This document shows, piece by piece, positions 29,228-41,100 of a stretch of DNA of 64,000 nt (position 1 is the first letter of the stretch; each line of letters opens with the position of its first letter). The notes beneath the pieces are model-generated. The model was not told where the DNA came from. It ran no database searches and saw only the letters and a program-made list of their open reading frames with translations. Source of the DNA: Mesostigma viride (taxonomy: Eukaryota > Streptophyta > Mesostigmatophyceae > Mesostigmatales > Mesostigmataceae); contig RPFO01000264.1 of NCBI GenBank assembly GCA_009746045.1, positions 744,001 through 808,000 of the forward strand. The letters run 5' to 3'. The translations under genes and the position numbers were made by a program.

Positions 29228-30075
29228 GGTCAAGTCCAATAATCTGGAGGGAGACTCTCAACCGTTTCCTGAAGGAGCATTGCAACTTGAAGGTCTCTCC
29301 TGTAGACCCCTGTCTGTTTCTGGGGCAATGGGAAGGCCTACCAGTGTATGCTTCGCTGCACGGGGATGACCTGCACCTGCTGGCTCCCACGTCGTGGCTT
29401 AAGGAGCTGATCTCCATCATTAAGTCCAGGTTTCCTCTGGGTAGGGAGCAATGGCAGGTGGAGAATGAGCCTCTGCTGTTTGTGGGCATGGAGGCCACAC
29501 TGGTGAAGAAGGGGGGGGAGTGGCGTATGCTGCTGGTGGGGGGTAATGATTATCAAGAAACCCTCATTAGCAAGCTTCCTCCAATCATCACACAGGCACT
29601 GTGTCCTATGGTGAGGGGCATGGTTGCTTGGGTGGCAGGCATTTCCAGGCCAGACCTTATGGTCATAGCCAGGTTGCCTGATGACATGCTAATGGAGCTA
29701 GGGTCGGCCAAGGTGGCTGATCAGGTCAGGGCTTCATCTGCATGGCATTCTGTTGTCTGCAGTGGATTTATCACAACCCATTTGCATGGAGCTGTATGTG
29801 GATAGCTCAATGGACAGCAGGCAGGTCTCCAAGGTCAGGGGCAGGGCTGCAGGGCTCTTTGTGCTCAGACAGGAAGGCCTGGGGAGTTTGGTGAGCTGGT
29901 TTAGTCGCCTGCACAAACGGGTGGCTGTCAGCAGTGATGTGGCAGAATGCAGGGCTATTTGTGAAGGTATTCACACAAGCCTTTATCTGAAGGAGTTGCT
30001 TCATCAGATGACTTCTAACACTCCTTGGCCACTTCAGGTCACCACTCTTCTAAAAACAGACTCCATGGGGATGGT
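29228..30075 (+). pseudogene. Element 1 RT C-terminus and truncated RNase H
   Basis: Continues in other frames: VSPVDPCLFLGQWEGLPVYA and SLHGDDLHLLAP (LHGDD as in element 2), then a shift near 29,750 to LYVDSSMDSRQV, AECRAICEGIHTSLYLKEL and KTDSMGMVH. The match to element 2 ends near 30,075, about 70 residues before the RNase H C-terminus. Foreign sequence follows, so this copy is truncated. Confidence 0.82.
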
Positions 30076-30079
30076 GCAC

Positions 30080-30330
30080 GAGCAAGCATGCAGCCGGGGT
30101 GTGTGTTGACTCCCATAAAAACAGATATCACTTGTTTAGCATACAGCGACCACAAACACCATTGTATGTTGTGGAGCCCGAGGCCCCCTTGCACCCATGA
30201 CATGAAGGACATCTCTCTGTTGATCCATCCGTGTACCGTGTGGGACTTTCTGTTTCCAGACAAAATTGCTGCCAATATTTGGTAGTATTTCATATCCTTA
30301 AGTGTATTAAAAAACAACTCTCTGCTTGGG
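30080..30330 (-). mobile_element. Possible LINE reverse-transcriptase C-terminal fragment
   Basis: Read on the minus strand, the frame gives LKDMKYYQILAAILSGN, then MSFMSWVQGGLGLHNI and LYAKQVISVF. The GGLGL motif after a Trp followed by an AK pair is typical of the region after the RT palm in non-LTR retrotransposons. It is short and has no catalytic motif, so the call is tentative. It abuts the broken end of element 1. Confidence 0.4.
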
Positions 30331-30690
30331 CGCGGGTAGTTCCGGTGGGGCGCGGGTAGTTCCGGTGGCAAAACGCAGGGGAAGTGGCGCTGGGGGGGGG
30401 GAGCGGCCTCTGAGAAGTAAGGAATACTAAGCGAAAATGCTACGTAGGGGCACAAAGAGAGACTGGACTGAATCGTATTGAGTTGCTGCAAATGAAGGGA
30501 AGAAGGGTTAGGGGAGGGGAAAGGAGTAACGACGAATCGAATGAACTGGAGACGAAAATGGGTCGTGGGGTGCCCGGAACTGAGCTGTTCGAAGAATCGG
30601 CGGTGGGGGAAAAGCTGACGCGTCCGCGTCAGCTTGATGTGCCTTTATACTAACTATAGAGGATTTTGCCGCAGTAATAGGCACGGCACA
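30331..30690. other. No gene recognised
   Basis: Contains a 19-bp direct repeat (GCGCGGGTAGTTCCGGTGG) twice near 30,328-30,367 and a G-run near 30,392. Nothing else seen. Confidence 0.5.
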
Positions 30691-31084
30691 TTAACACTCC
30701 GTCTGTGAACTTATAATAACGGGCGTGGCCCGTAATTTTTCGTAGAATGCAGAATCGCGCCAGATGCGGGTGCCGGAGCGTCGCGCCGAATCTGGAAAAA
30801 CGGTTCGATGGGATCCGAGATCCAATGTTGGGCTATTTGAATATATTTTTAATATTTTTTTTGGATAACAAGTATTGGTGAATTGCACGTTGCCATATGA
30901 GGGGGTTTGGCTACAAATGTTAACAAAAAAGGGGTGATGAGGTGATTCAAAATTTGGGTATGATGATAAAGTTGAGGGCACCAAAAACCTCCTAAACCCA
31001 AAAGTACACTACATAATGGACGCTTGGTGAGAAATTCAGCATCAATCATGAACAAGCTTCCAAATATCTAGGGACTCAAACCAT

Positions 31085-31105
31085 TACGGGTGACACCCGT
31101 AATAA
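31085..31105. repeat. Short palindrome inside the TTAA element
   Basis: ATTACGGGTG and CACCCGTAAT form a near-perfect palindrome with one central base. It resembles the subterminal repeat of the surrounding element and may be a nested or older end. Confidence 0.6.
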
Positions 31106-31140
31106 CAACTAGAATGCTCCATTCTAGCCTTTGGGCGTGC

Positions 31141-31500
31141 CATTCATGTGGCATGGCCATCTGTGGTACCATGGCACATCCTCTCATTAGAGGATGATAT
31201 GGTGATGAAATGGGCACATAGGACATGCTTTTGTACAAGAAATAATGTACTAAAGCTATCAAATGTAGGGCACAATGAGGGTTCAACCCATAGGGCGCAC
31301 CATGCTATGGGTCAAATGCGCCGTGCATGTAGCATGGCCGTCTATGGTGCCATGGCACATCCTCTCTATTTTGAAATGATATGGTGTTGAAATGGACACA
31401 CTAGGATGACGCTATTTCACAAGAAATATGATTACTAAAGCTATCAAATATAGGGCACTTGCAATGAGGGTCCAGCTCATAGCATGCACCATGCTATATA
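31141..31500. repeat. About 180-bp tandem duplication, two diverged copies
   Basis: A segment with GCATGGCC, CCATGGCACATCCTCTC and CTAAAGCTATCAAAT recurs about 181 bp later with many substitutions. Within the TTAA-flanked element. Confidence 0.75.
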
Positions 31501-32876
31501 AACAAATGCATAGATAATAACCCACCGCACGTGGTGCAGCACAACTGTCAATGCATAAGACGGCAGCACATGTAAATCCACGACGTGGTGCAAGTCCACA
31601 TTCTGAAAATGTTGAAAAGAAAGGCATCGCCATATCATCATACTAATCATCTTGTGTGCCTGTCTGACAGGCAAACGCATACGAAGCAACAATATAGCCT
31701 GAGAAACTCATGGCCACGTGCATACCATGAATGTCCGGGAACATCGGTTAACCGCAAATATCTTTCGGGCCTTGCGAGGTTTGCCCGCGATACGGTTAGC
31801 ATGGCAAGGCATGCTCCCCAAGGGACCGCACACACACATGCACGGCTGGGGCTGTCGCAAAGCACTGCAGGCAGTAATAGCCTGCCATGGGTATTGCAGG
31901 TTACTACGAGGAATCCACAGCCTCTATTACAAACACGCAAAAGGTGCATGCATTATAATGACAGCTGTGAACTTTCAAGCGCTTAACTTCGCAAACCAAG
32001 CCCAAATACCTATTCAATTATCAGAGTTTATGACAAGGTGCTGCCGTTAAGGTAGGACAAGAATAGCATCAGGCAAGATATGGATACAAGCATGAATGGA
32101 CACCCATACCCAGTTCTCTAAACCTCTACCTCGCTTTGGGGGACCGTCTTGCAAGGCTTGCTTGTGACATGGGCAACGTAGCAGCCGGAACTGTCATGCA
32201 TCTCAGAGAAAGCACCCACGTTTACGCAACGGGGCGCAGCCGCAGAGCGCAGCATTATGCAATAACCTGCCTTGAAGTCACAGCGGCCATGTGCCGTGAT
32301 CACATGTGATAAAAACTGGCAGAGTTACGAACCAAAAGTTGCCATAAACCTTCTCCCAGCCGGATGCAGGTAATCTTCACACGCCTCGACACCCGGAATC
32401 ATGAAGCGCGCACTAGCTACTTAAGGTACGGTCCTCGACGGGCCACCTTTTCTTGAGCATGAAGTACATAACCTCAGCGACACTGCCTGGCCGAGCGAGG
32501 TCTTCAGTCTCCCACTACGTAAGGTTCGCTACCCATCGCCTCGAGTGAAATCTGAATTCCTTGCTGCTCCTTGCTCCTTCGACCAAGCAGGACCCTACGT
32601 GATAAAGGACGTGTCTTGATCAATCAATCGCCCAACACGGCCGCCAAATATCCTCATGATTTAAAGCCGAGGCTCACAGCCCAACCATCAAGGACTGCGT
32701 ACAGTTCATCGCCAGTGCCAAGATTAGGAGCACCCGAGGATACCTCTGCATACGACATCGCGACCGAAGCAGTCGTGACGAAAAGACAGTCTCCTTCTGC
32801 AGCCGACGTTGCTAGCATTTGCCTGCATCTGCACCGTTGTTGGCATTCGGCGGTCCGATTGAAAGCCCAAGAAAGT

Positions 32877-32942
32877 CCAAAAAAGCACCTTTTTCCAGGT
32901 AAATAGGTGTACGTTTATTCCAAAAAAGCACCTTTTTCCATG
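32877..32942. repeat. 21-bp direct repeat, two copies
   Basis: CCAAAAAAGCACCTTTTTCC occurs near 32,878 and 32,921, about 43 bp apart; each copy is itself partly palindromic (AAAAAGC / GCACCTTTTT). Confidence 0.75.
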
Positions 32943-33235
32943 GGGTGGCCACGGAGCATCTTTCATCCTATCCAATAAAAAGCGCATTCTGACAATTAGT
33001 AAATTAGTAACCACCAATAGAATAACCATGCCTCCATTACGGGCCACGCCCGTAATACGGGCCACGCCCGAAATTACAGACGGAGTGTTAACGGAAGTCC
33101 GTATGGCGAGCGTGCACGGAACCTGCACGGAACCTGCACGGAACGTAACCGGGAAACGCCTATAACTGACTGACGCTGCTTCCATCTCAGTCAGTCAGTC
33201 AGTTGGACCCACGCTGCTTCCATCAAAGGCAGATT

Positions 33236-33376
33236 ATGGCCAGCAACGCTTTCGCCCTAATCCAGTCAGAAATTCACAACAAGCGTGGGGTGTCGCACAT
33301 TCGAACTGAACTGACGTGCGAAACTCCAGTCGAGTATTTCCCCGTGGTTACTGATTCTTTTCTTTCGGTGCCATAA
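33236..33376 (+). CDS. Small ORF of unknown meaning (46 aa)
   Basis: ATG 33,236 to TAA 33,374. The reading, MASNAFALIQSEIHNKRG then VEYFPVVTDSFLSVP, has ordinary composition and no repeat character, unlike the surrounding DNA. It could be a first exon or a chance frame; no family is recognised and no splice evidence is available. Confidence 0.2.
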   Translation: MASNAFALIQSEIHNKRGVSHIRTELTCETPVEYFPVVTDSFLSVP

Positions 33377-34704
33377 ACGTGTCGGGTTCAATTTCCCCTA
33401 AGAGAAATAGCCGATTTGAAAAGACAGCAATAGGATTTGCTCTGGCAGTGTAATTCTTAGTTTTTGACTCGCGGTGTCAGGCGTGGGCATTATTGACATT
33501 ATCTTGCTTCCTCTCCTACCCCGGCGTGTATCGATGACAACTCAGAACAGCATGCCGATGGCTGCCCATATGGCCCTAGGAACTAGAGCATGGGGCGTTG
33601 CCTCTTGTAACAAAATTGTCAATTCTTCTCAACGAGGATGCACCTCAGTCTTAAATGTAAATCATGCCACTTTTGCCGTTTGGTGCCACGCCACATCCTT
33701 TTTGCTTTAGCAGTGGGGCCCCCATATAAAGAAGGGCGCACTTGAGACTGAAATTCTTTGCTAGCTGATGCTGCTATCTGCTGGCCGTCCGGAATTCCGT
33801 TCCTGTGCCTAAAAATTATGGTCGGACTTCTGCCGTTTTCAAGCACATCTTATCCGTGGGCCGAGCATAAGCTCGGACAAGAACTTCTGATGCTGATAAA
33901 GACTTGATTTATTCCTCATGCTTTGCGTCCTCTTCCGCCTTCTTAGGGGTTTGGCGCTGCACGCGTGAAGATGTCACCAATAGCTCGTAGCTCGTCGGGT
34001 TTGCATGGCCGAACGCGCCCGATGGGAGGGCGTCTGCCGGGCGAGTTGTCAATTGTCCAAGGCATACCGGCCAAACTTGGCAGCAACACACAGCGTTCGA
34101 GGAGGACGGTGAGCCCTAGCTGTCACTAGGTTGTCGTGGGAATTAATACTTGCGTATACAGGTTGCCCTTACACGTATTACGTTGGTGTCACCATGTGCC
34201 TTGTAATAGCACACATGTGTCATGTTTCCATTTGATTTATTGTACTGCCTGAACAGCAAAAAGAATACGCTTGAATGGGCTTTACCTACACCAACGGCTT
34301 TGCAAGGCAAACCCTAGTGTTGTTAGGCATCTCCAGACAGTCTGGCGGGTCCCAGCGTGCCAAGGTGATGTGGCCCCACTGAACTATCGCTCAGCCACCA
34401 GTTTCAGTCCAGGTTAAGAAACAAAAATCCCAGCATTATGGTGAGTTTGGCACATTCTTTAATGGCACACGCGCTCCTTTAGGGCCCCTGCAGCACATAA
34501 AGCTTTACATATTTGCAGTAAAGGGTGGTCCGAGGGCTGTCACTGGCTAACCTGGGCTGGCTGCAAGGCTAACTCATCCAATTCCCTGTCTCTCCCCCCC
34601 ACGCTCAGTGCCCCCCCCTGTGGCCTGCCCACTGGTGGCATTTAGAGAAGCTAGTGCAAGCTAGTAGAGGGCGCCCTCCCTCCTCGTTGTGTATAGGGTC
34701 GAAG
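33377..34704. other. No gene recognised; possible upstream region of the ISA2-like gene
   Basis: About 1.3 kb without a convincing coding segment. The missing 5' exon(s) of the ISA2-like gene, including any plastid transit peptide, should lie here or just upstream, but I cannot identify them. The sequence CATTATGGTGAGT near 34,434 could be a start codon followed by a donor, without further support. Confidence 0.35.
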
Positions 34705-34892
34705 GGTCCGTTATTGGCCCCCACATGACGCAGTTAACCCACATGATTATTAATTAATTAGGGACTGACGTAAAGGTTCCATTATTGGCCCCCACCTGAC
34801 ACAGTCTACGTGATTATTAATTAATTAGGGACTGTCGTAAAGGTTCCATTATTGGCCCCCACTTGACACAGTCTACGTGATTATTAATTAAT
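34705..34892. repeat. 67-71-bp tandem repeat, about 2.6 copies
   Basis: Units begin with TTATTGGCCCCCAC at 34,711, 34,782 and 34,849 and contain GATTATTAATTAAT. Immediately upstream of poly-C runs and the first recognised exon. Confidence 0.85.
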
Positions 34893-35000
34893 GCTCTGTG
34901 CTCACCCATGGCCTGTTCACCCCCCCCCCCCCCCGGCCTGTGCCCCCCCCCCCCCCTCCCCGCTCCCCCCGCGCTGCGCTCCTCCCTTCCCTGGCACCAG

Positions 35001-35147
35001 GCGCACCGCGGCGTCCCATCCCCCACCATATGCAACCTCTTCTCGTCGGAGAGCCCCTCCTCGCGCCTCATCACGTCCTACCCCTCCTCCGAGGGCAACA
35101 TGCGCCCCTACGTACCCTTTGTCTTCCACCTGCCCAACAACGCACGG
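35001..35147 (+). CDS. ISA2: ISA2-like exon A (first recognised)
   Basis: Acceptor CACCAG at 34,995-35,000, though the exon could begin further upstream. Encodes [20 protein letters not shown] and [16 protein letters not shown]. Donor GTACGT; phase 0. It is the weakest of the exons by homology, placed by frame continuity and by its two intron copies. Confidence 0.6.
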
Positions 35148-38100
35148 GTACGTGCCCCTTGAATTAGGGAAATAGTAGTACTTGGCTATTTTCATGCCCA
35201 TTCGACAAATCAGCATGCGCCCCTACGTGCCCTTTGTCTTCCACCTGCCCAACCACACAAGGGTGGGCACAACAAGCCCCTTCATCAGGGGAACATGGAC
35301 GCCTATGTGTACCCACGGCACGCTTCTTATCAGCGAGTGGTCGTGCGTTGCCTCTGTCTTCCAAAGGCGCTGCATGCCCTACGCTCATCGTGCACTTTGT
35401 CTTTTACCTGCCCAACCACGTCGGGTAGGTGTGCGCATAACAATTAGGGCAAGCGTTGGCTTGCTCTTTCTGGCCCGGCACACATGCCTTCCCATGCGTG
35501 GGGTGGTTTACTGCATCGTGGGGTGGTTTTATGCCTGTGGGGTGGTACTGTGCCCGTGGGAGGGGCTTTACTGCATCGTGGGGTGGTTTTATGCCTGTGG
35601 GGTGGTACTGTGCCTGTGGGAGGGGCTTTACTGCATTGTGGGGTGGTTTTGTGCCTGTGGGGCGGGTCTGTGCCTGTGGGAGGGGTTAACTGCGTTTGGG
35701 GTGGTTCTGAGGCGGTGCGCATCTGGGGCATCGCCCGTCCCCATGGCTGTCGTGACCGTCACTGTTGTGGCGGCATGGAGGGCCCACACCACATGACGCC
35801 CGTCCCCATGGCTGTCTGGACCGTCACTGTTGTGGCGGCATGGAGGGCCCACACCACATGACGCCCGTCCCCATGGCTGTCTGGACCGTCACTGTTGTGG
35901 CGGCATGGAGGGCCCACACCACATGACGCCCGTCCCCATGGCTGTCTGGACCGTCACTGTTGTGGCGGCATGGAGGGCCCACACCACATGACGCCCGTCC
36001 CCATGGCTGTCGTGACCGTCACTGTTGTGGCGGCATGGAGGGCCCACACCACATGACGCCCGTCCCCATGGCTGTCTGGACCGTCACTGTTGTGGCGGCA
36101 TGGAGGGCCCACACCACATGACGCCCGTCCCCATGGCTGTCGTGACCGTCACTGTTGTGGCGGCATGGAGGGCCCACACCACATGACGCCCGTCCCCATG
36201 GCTGTCGTGACCGTCACTGTTGTGGCGGCATGGAGGGCCCACACCACATGACGCCCGTCCCCATGGCTGTCGTGACCGTCACTGTTGTGGCGGCATGGAG
36301 GGCCCACACCACATGACGCCCGTCCCCATGGCTGTCGTGACCGTCACTGTTGTGGCGGCATGGAGGGCCCACACCACATGACGCCCGTCCCCATGGCTGT
36401 CGTGACCGTCACTGTTGTGGCGGCATGGAGGGCCCACACCACATGACGCCCGTCCCCATGGCTGTCTGGACCGTCACTGTTGTGGCGGCATGGAGGGCCC
36501 ACACCACATGACGCCCGTCCCCATGGCTGTCGTGACCGTCACTGTTGTGGCGGCATGGAGGGCCCACACCACATGACGCCCGTCCCCATGGCTGTCTGGA
36601 CCGTCACTGTTGTGGCGGCATGGAGGGCCCACACCACATGACGCCCGTCCCCATGGCTGTCTGGACCGTCACTGTTGTGGCGGCATGGAGGGCCCACACC
36701 ACATGACGCCCGTCCCCATGGCTGTCGTGACCGTCACTGTTGTGGCGGCATGGAGGGCCCACACCACATGACGCCCGTCCCCATGGCTGTCGTGACCGTC
36801 ACTGTTGTGGCGGCATGGAGGGCCCACACCACATGACGCCCGTCCCCATGGCTGTCTGGACCGTCACTGTTGTGGCGGCATGGAGGGCCCACACCACATG
36901 ACGCCCGTCCCCATGGCTGTCTGGACCGTCACTGTTGTGGCGGCATGGAGGGCCCACACCACATGACGCCCGTCCCCATGGCTGTCTGGACCGTCACTGT
37001 TGTGGCGGCATGGAGGGCCCACACCACATGACGCCCGTCCCCATGGCTGTCGTGACCGTCACTGTTGTGGCGGCATGGAGGGCCCACACCACATGACGCC
37101 CGTCCCCATGGCTGTCGTGACCGTCACTGTTGTGGCGGCATGGAGGGCCCACACCACATGACGCCCGTCCCCATGGCTGTCGTGACCGTCACTGTTGTGG
37201 CGGCATGGAGGGCCCACACCACATGACGCCCGTCCCCATGGCTGTCGTGACATGGAGGACTCGTGGTGGCACGGAGGACTGACTGACTGCCGGACCCGTG
37301 TGTATGCCCGGCTCGCACGCTCGCATTGCCACCCCCATGGCAACTGATGCCCATCGCACTCACACTCCTGTGCTTGCCTGGGTGGGTGGGTGGGTGGGTG
37401 GGTGGGTGGGTGGGTGGGTGGGTGGGTGGGTGGGTGGGTGGGTGGGTGGGTGGGTGGGTGGGTGGGTGGGTGGGTGGGTGGGTGGGTGGGTGGTGGGTGG
37501 GTGGGTGGGTGGGTGGGTGGGTGGGTGGGTGGGTGGGTGGGTGGGAGGGTGGGTGGGTGGGTGGGTGGGTGGGTGGGTGGGTGGGTGGGTGGGTGGGTGG
37601 GTGGGTGGGAGGGTGGGTGGGTGGGTGGGTGGGTGGGTGGGTGGGTGGGTGGGTGGGTGGGTGGGTGGGTGGGTGGGTGGGTGGGAGGGTGGGTGGGTGG
37701 GTGGGTGGGTGGGTGGGAGGGTGGGTGGGTGGGTGGGTGGCTTGGTGACGCGTGGGCAATATGCAACCATAACTGGCCCCTCCTGATGGTCTGCCGGTCT
37801 GTCTGTCTGTCACGACACATCGGTTTGCTGCCACCACCCGACGCCCTGTTGATTCTCACAACACACTGCCCTATTGCAACGTGTGTCGGTCGGTTTGCTG
37901 CCCCACCCGCCCCTGTGTAATTTACCTGTGTGCACGCAGGCCATGGTGCTGGTGGAGGAGCACCAGTCGGGCGACTGCTTCCAGCTCCGCCTCAACTTTG
38001 TGGGCCTCAGCATCGGCGGCGAGGCCTTCCTGCACTGGGTAAGGGGGAGGGGGAGGCCTTCCTGCACTGGGTAAGGGGGAGGGGGAGGCCTTCCTGCACT

Positions 38101-41100
38101 GGGTAAGGGGGAGGGGGGAGGCCTTCCTGCACTTAGTAAGGGGGAGGGGGGAGGCATTCCTGCACTGGGTAAGGGGGAGGGGGGAGGCATTCCTGCACTG
38201 GGTAAGGGGGAGGGGGGAGGCATTCCTGCACTGGGTAAGGGGGAGGGGGGAGGCATTCCTGCACTGCGGTAAGGGGGGGGGGAGGCCTTCCTGCACTGGG
38301 TAAGGGGGAGGGGGGAGGCATTCCTGCACTGGGTAAGGAGGAGGGGGGAGGCATTCCTGCACTGGGTAAGGGGGAGGCGGGAGGCATTCCTGCACTAGCG
38401 GTGGGGGGTTAGGGTGAAGGTCGTACGGTAGTTGGGTGGTAGGGAGTAGGCCTGTAGGGTGTATGTTTCATACCAGCGGCAAAGCGCCCCTGCAGTGCAA
38501 AGCAGGTGTCCACGCTGGCACAGGTGTCAAGCACTTGAGCACGAGCCCCCCTGCCATGTCTGTGTGCCGCCACCCCACCTTGCCACCCTCTGCCAGGGTT
38601 GCTACCGCAGCAGCCGAGAAGAATGGGACTTCCCCGACCGCAGCCAATGGCCCGCGCGCACGGGCCTATCGCCCGACAGGTGGGTGGTGTGCATGGATGA
38701 CACATGGTGGGTAGTGCAGGGCTTTCCGCCGACAGGCGTTTGCTGTGCCTGTCTAGGTGTGCGCGGCGCCTCGTCTACAGTAGTGGGCGCTGCGCCTTTG
38801 TCCAGTGTGTCCTGCGAGCTGTCTTGTGCGGGTGTGGTGGGGCATCTGCCCGGGTAGATGGTAATGCCCGGGGGCAAGACGCAAGTCTGGGTAGCATTTG
38901 GGGTGGGGGACATGCGGGGTGAATTTTTCTCCCATCGGCGGTCAGTTTGTCGTGGCAACATTAGCGCGAGCCAGAACAAAAGTGGCAACATTAGCGCGAG
39001 CCAGAACAAAAGTGGCAACATTAGCGCGAGCCAGAACAAAAGTGGCAACATTAGCGCGAGCCAGAACAAAAGTGGCAACATGAGCGCGAGCCAGAACAAA
39101 AGTGGCAACATTAGCGCGAGCCAGAACAAAAGTGGCAACATTAGCGCGAGCCAGAACAAAAGTGGCAACATTAGTGCGAGCCAGAACAAAAGTGGCAACA
39201 TTAGTGCGAGCCAGAACAAAAGTGGCAACATTAGCGCGAGCCAGAACAAAAGTGGCAACATTAGCGCGAGCCAGAACAAAAGTGGCAACATTAGTGCGAG
39301 CCAGAACAAAAGTGGCAACACTAGCGCGAGCCAGAACAAAAGTGGCAACACTAGTGCGAGCCAGAACAAAAGTGGCAACATTAGCGCGAGCCAGAAAGAA
39401 AGTGGCAACATTAGCGCGAGCCAGAACAAAAGTGGCAACATTAGCGTGAGCCAGAACAAAAGTGGCAGCGTTAGCGCAAGCCAAAAACAAAGTGGCAACA
39501 TTAGCGTGAGCCAGAACAAAAGTGGCAACATTAGCGCGAGCCAGAACAAAAGTGGCAACATTAGCGCGAGCCGACATTAAGGGGTTGCCTTACGAAGCCG
39601 CGGGGTACTTTTCTAGACCCATTGGTCACTATACTGGGCACTACAGTGCATGGGCGGTTGCCTTGTGAAGCCGCAGGGTAATTTACTAGACCCATTGGTC
39701 ACTGTACTGGGCACTACAGTGCTTGGGCGGTTGCCTTGTGAAGCCGCGGGGTGCTAGTTTGCACGTCCACACCAGCAAATTGAAGGATGCGAGACAGGGT
39801 TTGGGGATGGGACTCGGCTGTGGCAGCGTGGGAATAGCTGCTGGGGATGGGGGTGGCACCGGGGACAAGGAAGTGGTGGCGGCCAGCACAGCACGCCAGT
39901 GAGAAAGATGAGAACCTATGAGACCTCCTTAGGGCTGTGCGAAGCTGCGACAAGGGCATGCAACATGCAACGTGTGAGCAATGATTAGCGTCAAGGAGAA
40001 AATGCATGCAAAGGACTAAAAAAGGGAATACAACACACATGGACATTGTTGTTTCTGCCCCTGGGCCTGCTGCCCTACCCCACCCTCCTTTCACCCCCTT
40101 TCACCCCCTTTCACCCCCTTTCACCCCCTTTCACCCCCTTTCACCCCCTTTCACCCCCTTTCACCCCCTTTCACCCCCTTTCACCCTCTTTCACCCCCTT
40201 TCACCCCCTTTCACCCCCTTTCACTCCCTTTCACCCCCTTTCACCCCCTTTCACCCCCTTTCCCCCCCCCCCCCTCCCCCTCCCCGCTTCCCTTCCCTTT
40301 TGCCCCCCTTCCCCCCCCTCCTGTCTTCCCCCCTTTTCTCCCCCCTCCAGCTCGGCGCTGCGCACGGCCATGCGCCAGCTGGACAACGGCGCGTACGAGG
40401 TGACCCTGACCGTGCCGTGCTCCATGGCGCCGCTATCCCTGAGCTGCGTGATCTACCAGCCGGGGGGCAAGGATGGCAAGGAGACGTGGATCGGGTGCGT
40501 GGTGGTCGGGGGGGGCAACTGGTGGCAATATTGGCGCTAGCATATACTGTACTAGCTAGAACATGTAGGTAACGAGATGTGGATCGGGTGCGTGGGGGTG
40601 GGGGTGGGCAACTGGTGGCAATATTGACGCTAGCATGTACTGTACTAGCTAGAACATATAGGCAACGAGATGTGGATCGGGTGCGTGGTGGTAGGGGTGG
40701 GCGACTGGTGGCAATATTGACGCTAGCATATACTGTACTAGCTAGAACATATAGGCAACGAGACGTGGATTGGGTGCGTGGTGGTGGTGGTGGGCAACTG
40801 GTGGCAATATTGACGCTAGCATATACTGTATTAGCTAGAACATATAGGCAACGAGATGTGGATCGGGTGCGTGGGGGCGGGGGTGGGCGACTGGTGGCAA
40901 TATTGACACTAGCATATACTGTACTAGCTAGAACATATAGGCAACGAGACGTGAATCGGGTGCGTGGGGGGGTGGGGGGTGGCAACATCCAGGCTGTGGT
41001 AGCCTAAGATAAGCCTAAGGCTGTGATCCACTAAGATCAGCCCAAGGCTGTGATAGACTAAGATAAGCCCAAGGCTGTGATCCACTAAGATTAGCCCAAG

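Larger units (their letters stand above)
2270..30075 (+). mobile_element. Outer Copia-like LTR retrotransposon (element 1), split by a 22.3-kb insertion and 3'-truncated
   Basis: The internal region starts at 2,270 directly after an LTR end reading ACAACT. The first seven internal bases (CGTATTA) match those of the related minus-strand element at 17,885-26,372. Coding order is an extra ORF, gag with CCHC knuckle, integrase, retropepsin-like domain, RT and RNase H. The integrase is interrupted at 5,189 and resumes in the same reading frame at 27,491 once the inserted chromovirus and one copy of the 5-bp duplication are removed. RNase H stops matching near 30,075 and no 3' LTR follows. The 5' LTR start is unknown; AGTT at 1,655 is only a candidate. 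Several frameshifts make this copy non-autonomous. Confidence 0.85.
30691..33091. mobile_element. TTAA-flanked inverted-repeat element, piggyBac-like, non-autonomous
   Basis: TTAA at 30,691-30,694 is followed by CACTCCGTCTGT. The right end reads the reverse complement (33,076-33,087), followed by TTAA at 33,088-33,091. Inside both ends is a subterminal GGGCGTGGCCCGTAAT block: once on the left (30,721-30,736), twice in tandem on the right (33,037-33,070). TTAA target duplication with CAC-start inverted repeats is the piggyBac superfamily habit. No transposase ORF is present in the 2.4 kb, so it would depend on a partner. The inner DNA is AT-rich and partly duplicated. Confidence 0.6.

Noticed and set aside
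35731-37250. CRISPR-like regular array
   Set aside because: Units are adjacent with no unique spacers; this is a plain tandem repeat in a eukaryotic intron.
37380-37740. Telomere-like repeat
   Set aside because: GGGT lacks the TTTAGGG or TTTTAGGG form of plant and green-algal telomeres and lies in the middle of a gene.
37059-37920. THPP or WVGG repeat proteins
   Set aside because: Translation of (GGGT)n in various frames; intronic and of microsatellite composition.
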